From Pedosphaera sp. (lineage in GTDB: Bacteria > Verrucomicrobiota > Verrucomicrobiia > Limisphaerales > UBA9464), in assembly GCA_009695405.1 (NCBI GenBank), contig SIAZ01000071.1:1-14429 (forward strand): a stretch of DNA of 14,429 nt, read 5' to 3'. Shown here one piece after another: positions 14,178 to 14,429 of the stretch; positions within the stretch are counted from its first letter, which is position 1; each line of letters opens with the position of its first letter. Made by a program: the position numbers and the translations under genes. The notes below the pieces were generated by a model that was not told the origin of the DNA, made no database searches, and saw only the letters and a program-made list of their open reading frames with translations.

Positions 14178-14429
14178 GTAAGCGTACGCCCAACCCCATG
14201 GTTCCCTAGTTGCCGAAAGTAGGATATTCCGCGATCGAAGGCGGGGAAGAAAGGTCGACCGACCGGATTAGGCTTTCGCAGGTTTCCAGTTCCAAGGCAG
14301 GAGTTCGGCAACGGTATGGTTCGTTGCCTGTGGAATACGCCGCAACACATCCGTCAACCATGCCACCGGATCTAACCCGTATCGTCGTGCAGTTATTAAA
14401 ACACTGTAAATCACCGCACTCCGCCATCC
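14178..14429 (-). mobile_element. IS66-family insertion sequence, 3' end (right copy, cut by window edge)
   Basis: The inverted counterpart of the left element: 14178-14369 matches 192-1 at 184 of 192 positions without indels. The element ends at 14178 with the IS66-type terminus GTAAGCGTACGCCC on the plus strand, including the palindrome GCGTACGC at 14182-14189. The flanking bases inside the window differ from those at the left copy, as expected for two independent insertion sites. The transposase gene runs out of the window at 14429. Confidence 0.88.
14268..14429 (-). CDS. IS66-family transposase, C-terminal fragment (partial)
   Basis: The frame enters from the window edge and encodes the last 53 residues before a TAA at 14270-14268. 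It begins GWRSAVIYSVLITARRYGLD, the helix following the catalytic core in IS66 transposases (compare the usual RSA-IYS----A---G-DP), then continues as in the left copy to AELLPWNWKPAKA. It is intact as far as seen, with no stop or frameshift. Any OrfA/TnpB-type accessory genes of the element would be outside the window. Confidence 0.87.
   Translation of the reverse strand, partial: GWRSAVIYSVLITARRYGLDPVAWLTDVLRRIPQATNHTVAELLPWNWKPAKA

Noticed and set aside
1..14429. Composite transposon carrying phosphonate genes as cargo
   Set aside because: The interval also contains rpsU, folC and resB-ccsA and a separate old IS3 scar; inverted IS66 copies alone do not show that it moved as a unit.
1..14429. 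tRNA, rRNA, CRISPR arrays or riboswitches
   Set aside because: No T-loop-like sequence with a matching acceptor stem, no regularly spaced direct repeats and no recognised aptamer core were seen by eye on either strand.

Overview
The window looks like a stretch of chromosome from a Verrucomicrobiota-type bacterium. The clues are the S21 protein, IS66 transposase ends of the type common in that phylum, a split ResB/CcsA cytochrome c maturation system, and many genes without a clear Shine-Dalgarno site. This placement is an inference from sequence style; no rRNA is present to settle it.

Layout. Bases 1-192 and 14178-14429 are the 3' ends of two IS66-family insertion sequences in opposite orientation, so the window is the interval between two inverted IS66 copies. 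Bases 290-4288 (minus strand) hold a three-gene phosphonate-degradation operon, read phnA, a class III PLP enzyme resembling PbfA, then phnY. Divergent from it is a small secreted NTF2-like protein (4556-4996, plus). Bases 5046-5527 are the shell of an IS3-family element that keeps both ends but has lost most of its interior. folC follows on the plus strand (5615-6901).

From 13727 back to 6934 everything is on the minus strand. rpsU comes first and ends in a strong terminator. Then come a TIM-barrel sugar-phosphate isomerase/epimerase-like protein, a UPF0104-type membrane protein, a lipoprotein built from two copies of one domain, resB and ccsA. The last five are closely packed and may be one operon.

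How the genes work together. The phosphonate operon should carry phosphonoacetaldehyde through phosphonoacetate to acetate and phosphate (PhnY then PhnA). The PLP enzyme would feed it from 2-aminoethylphosphonate or its 1-hydroxy derivative. No phnW, phnX, transporter or regulator for this route is present here. ResB and CcsA form the heme-delivery and ligation machine of System II cytochrome c maturation. The lipoprotein just upstream of them is unassigned and is the best candidate for an undescribed partner. folC and rpsU are housekeeping genes, which argues against the whole interval being a recently transposed cargo.
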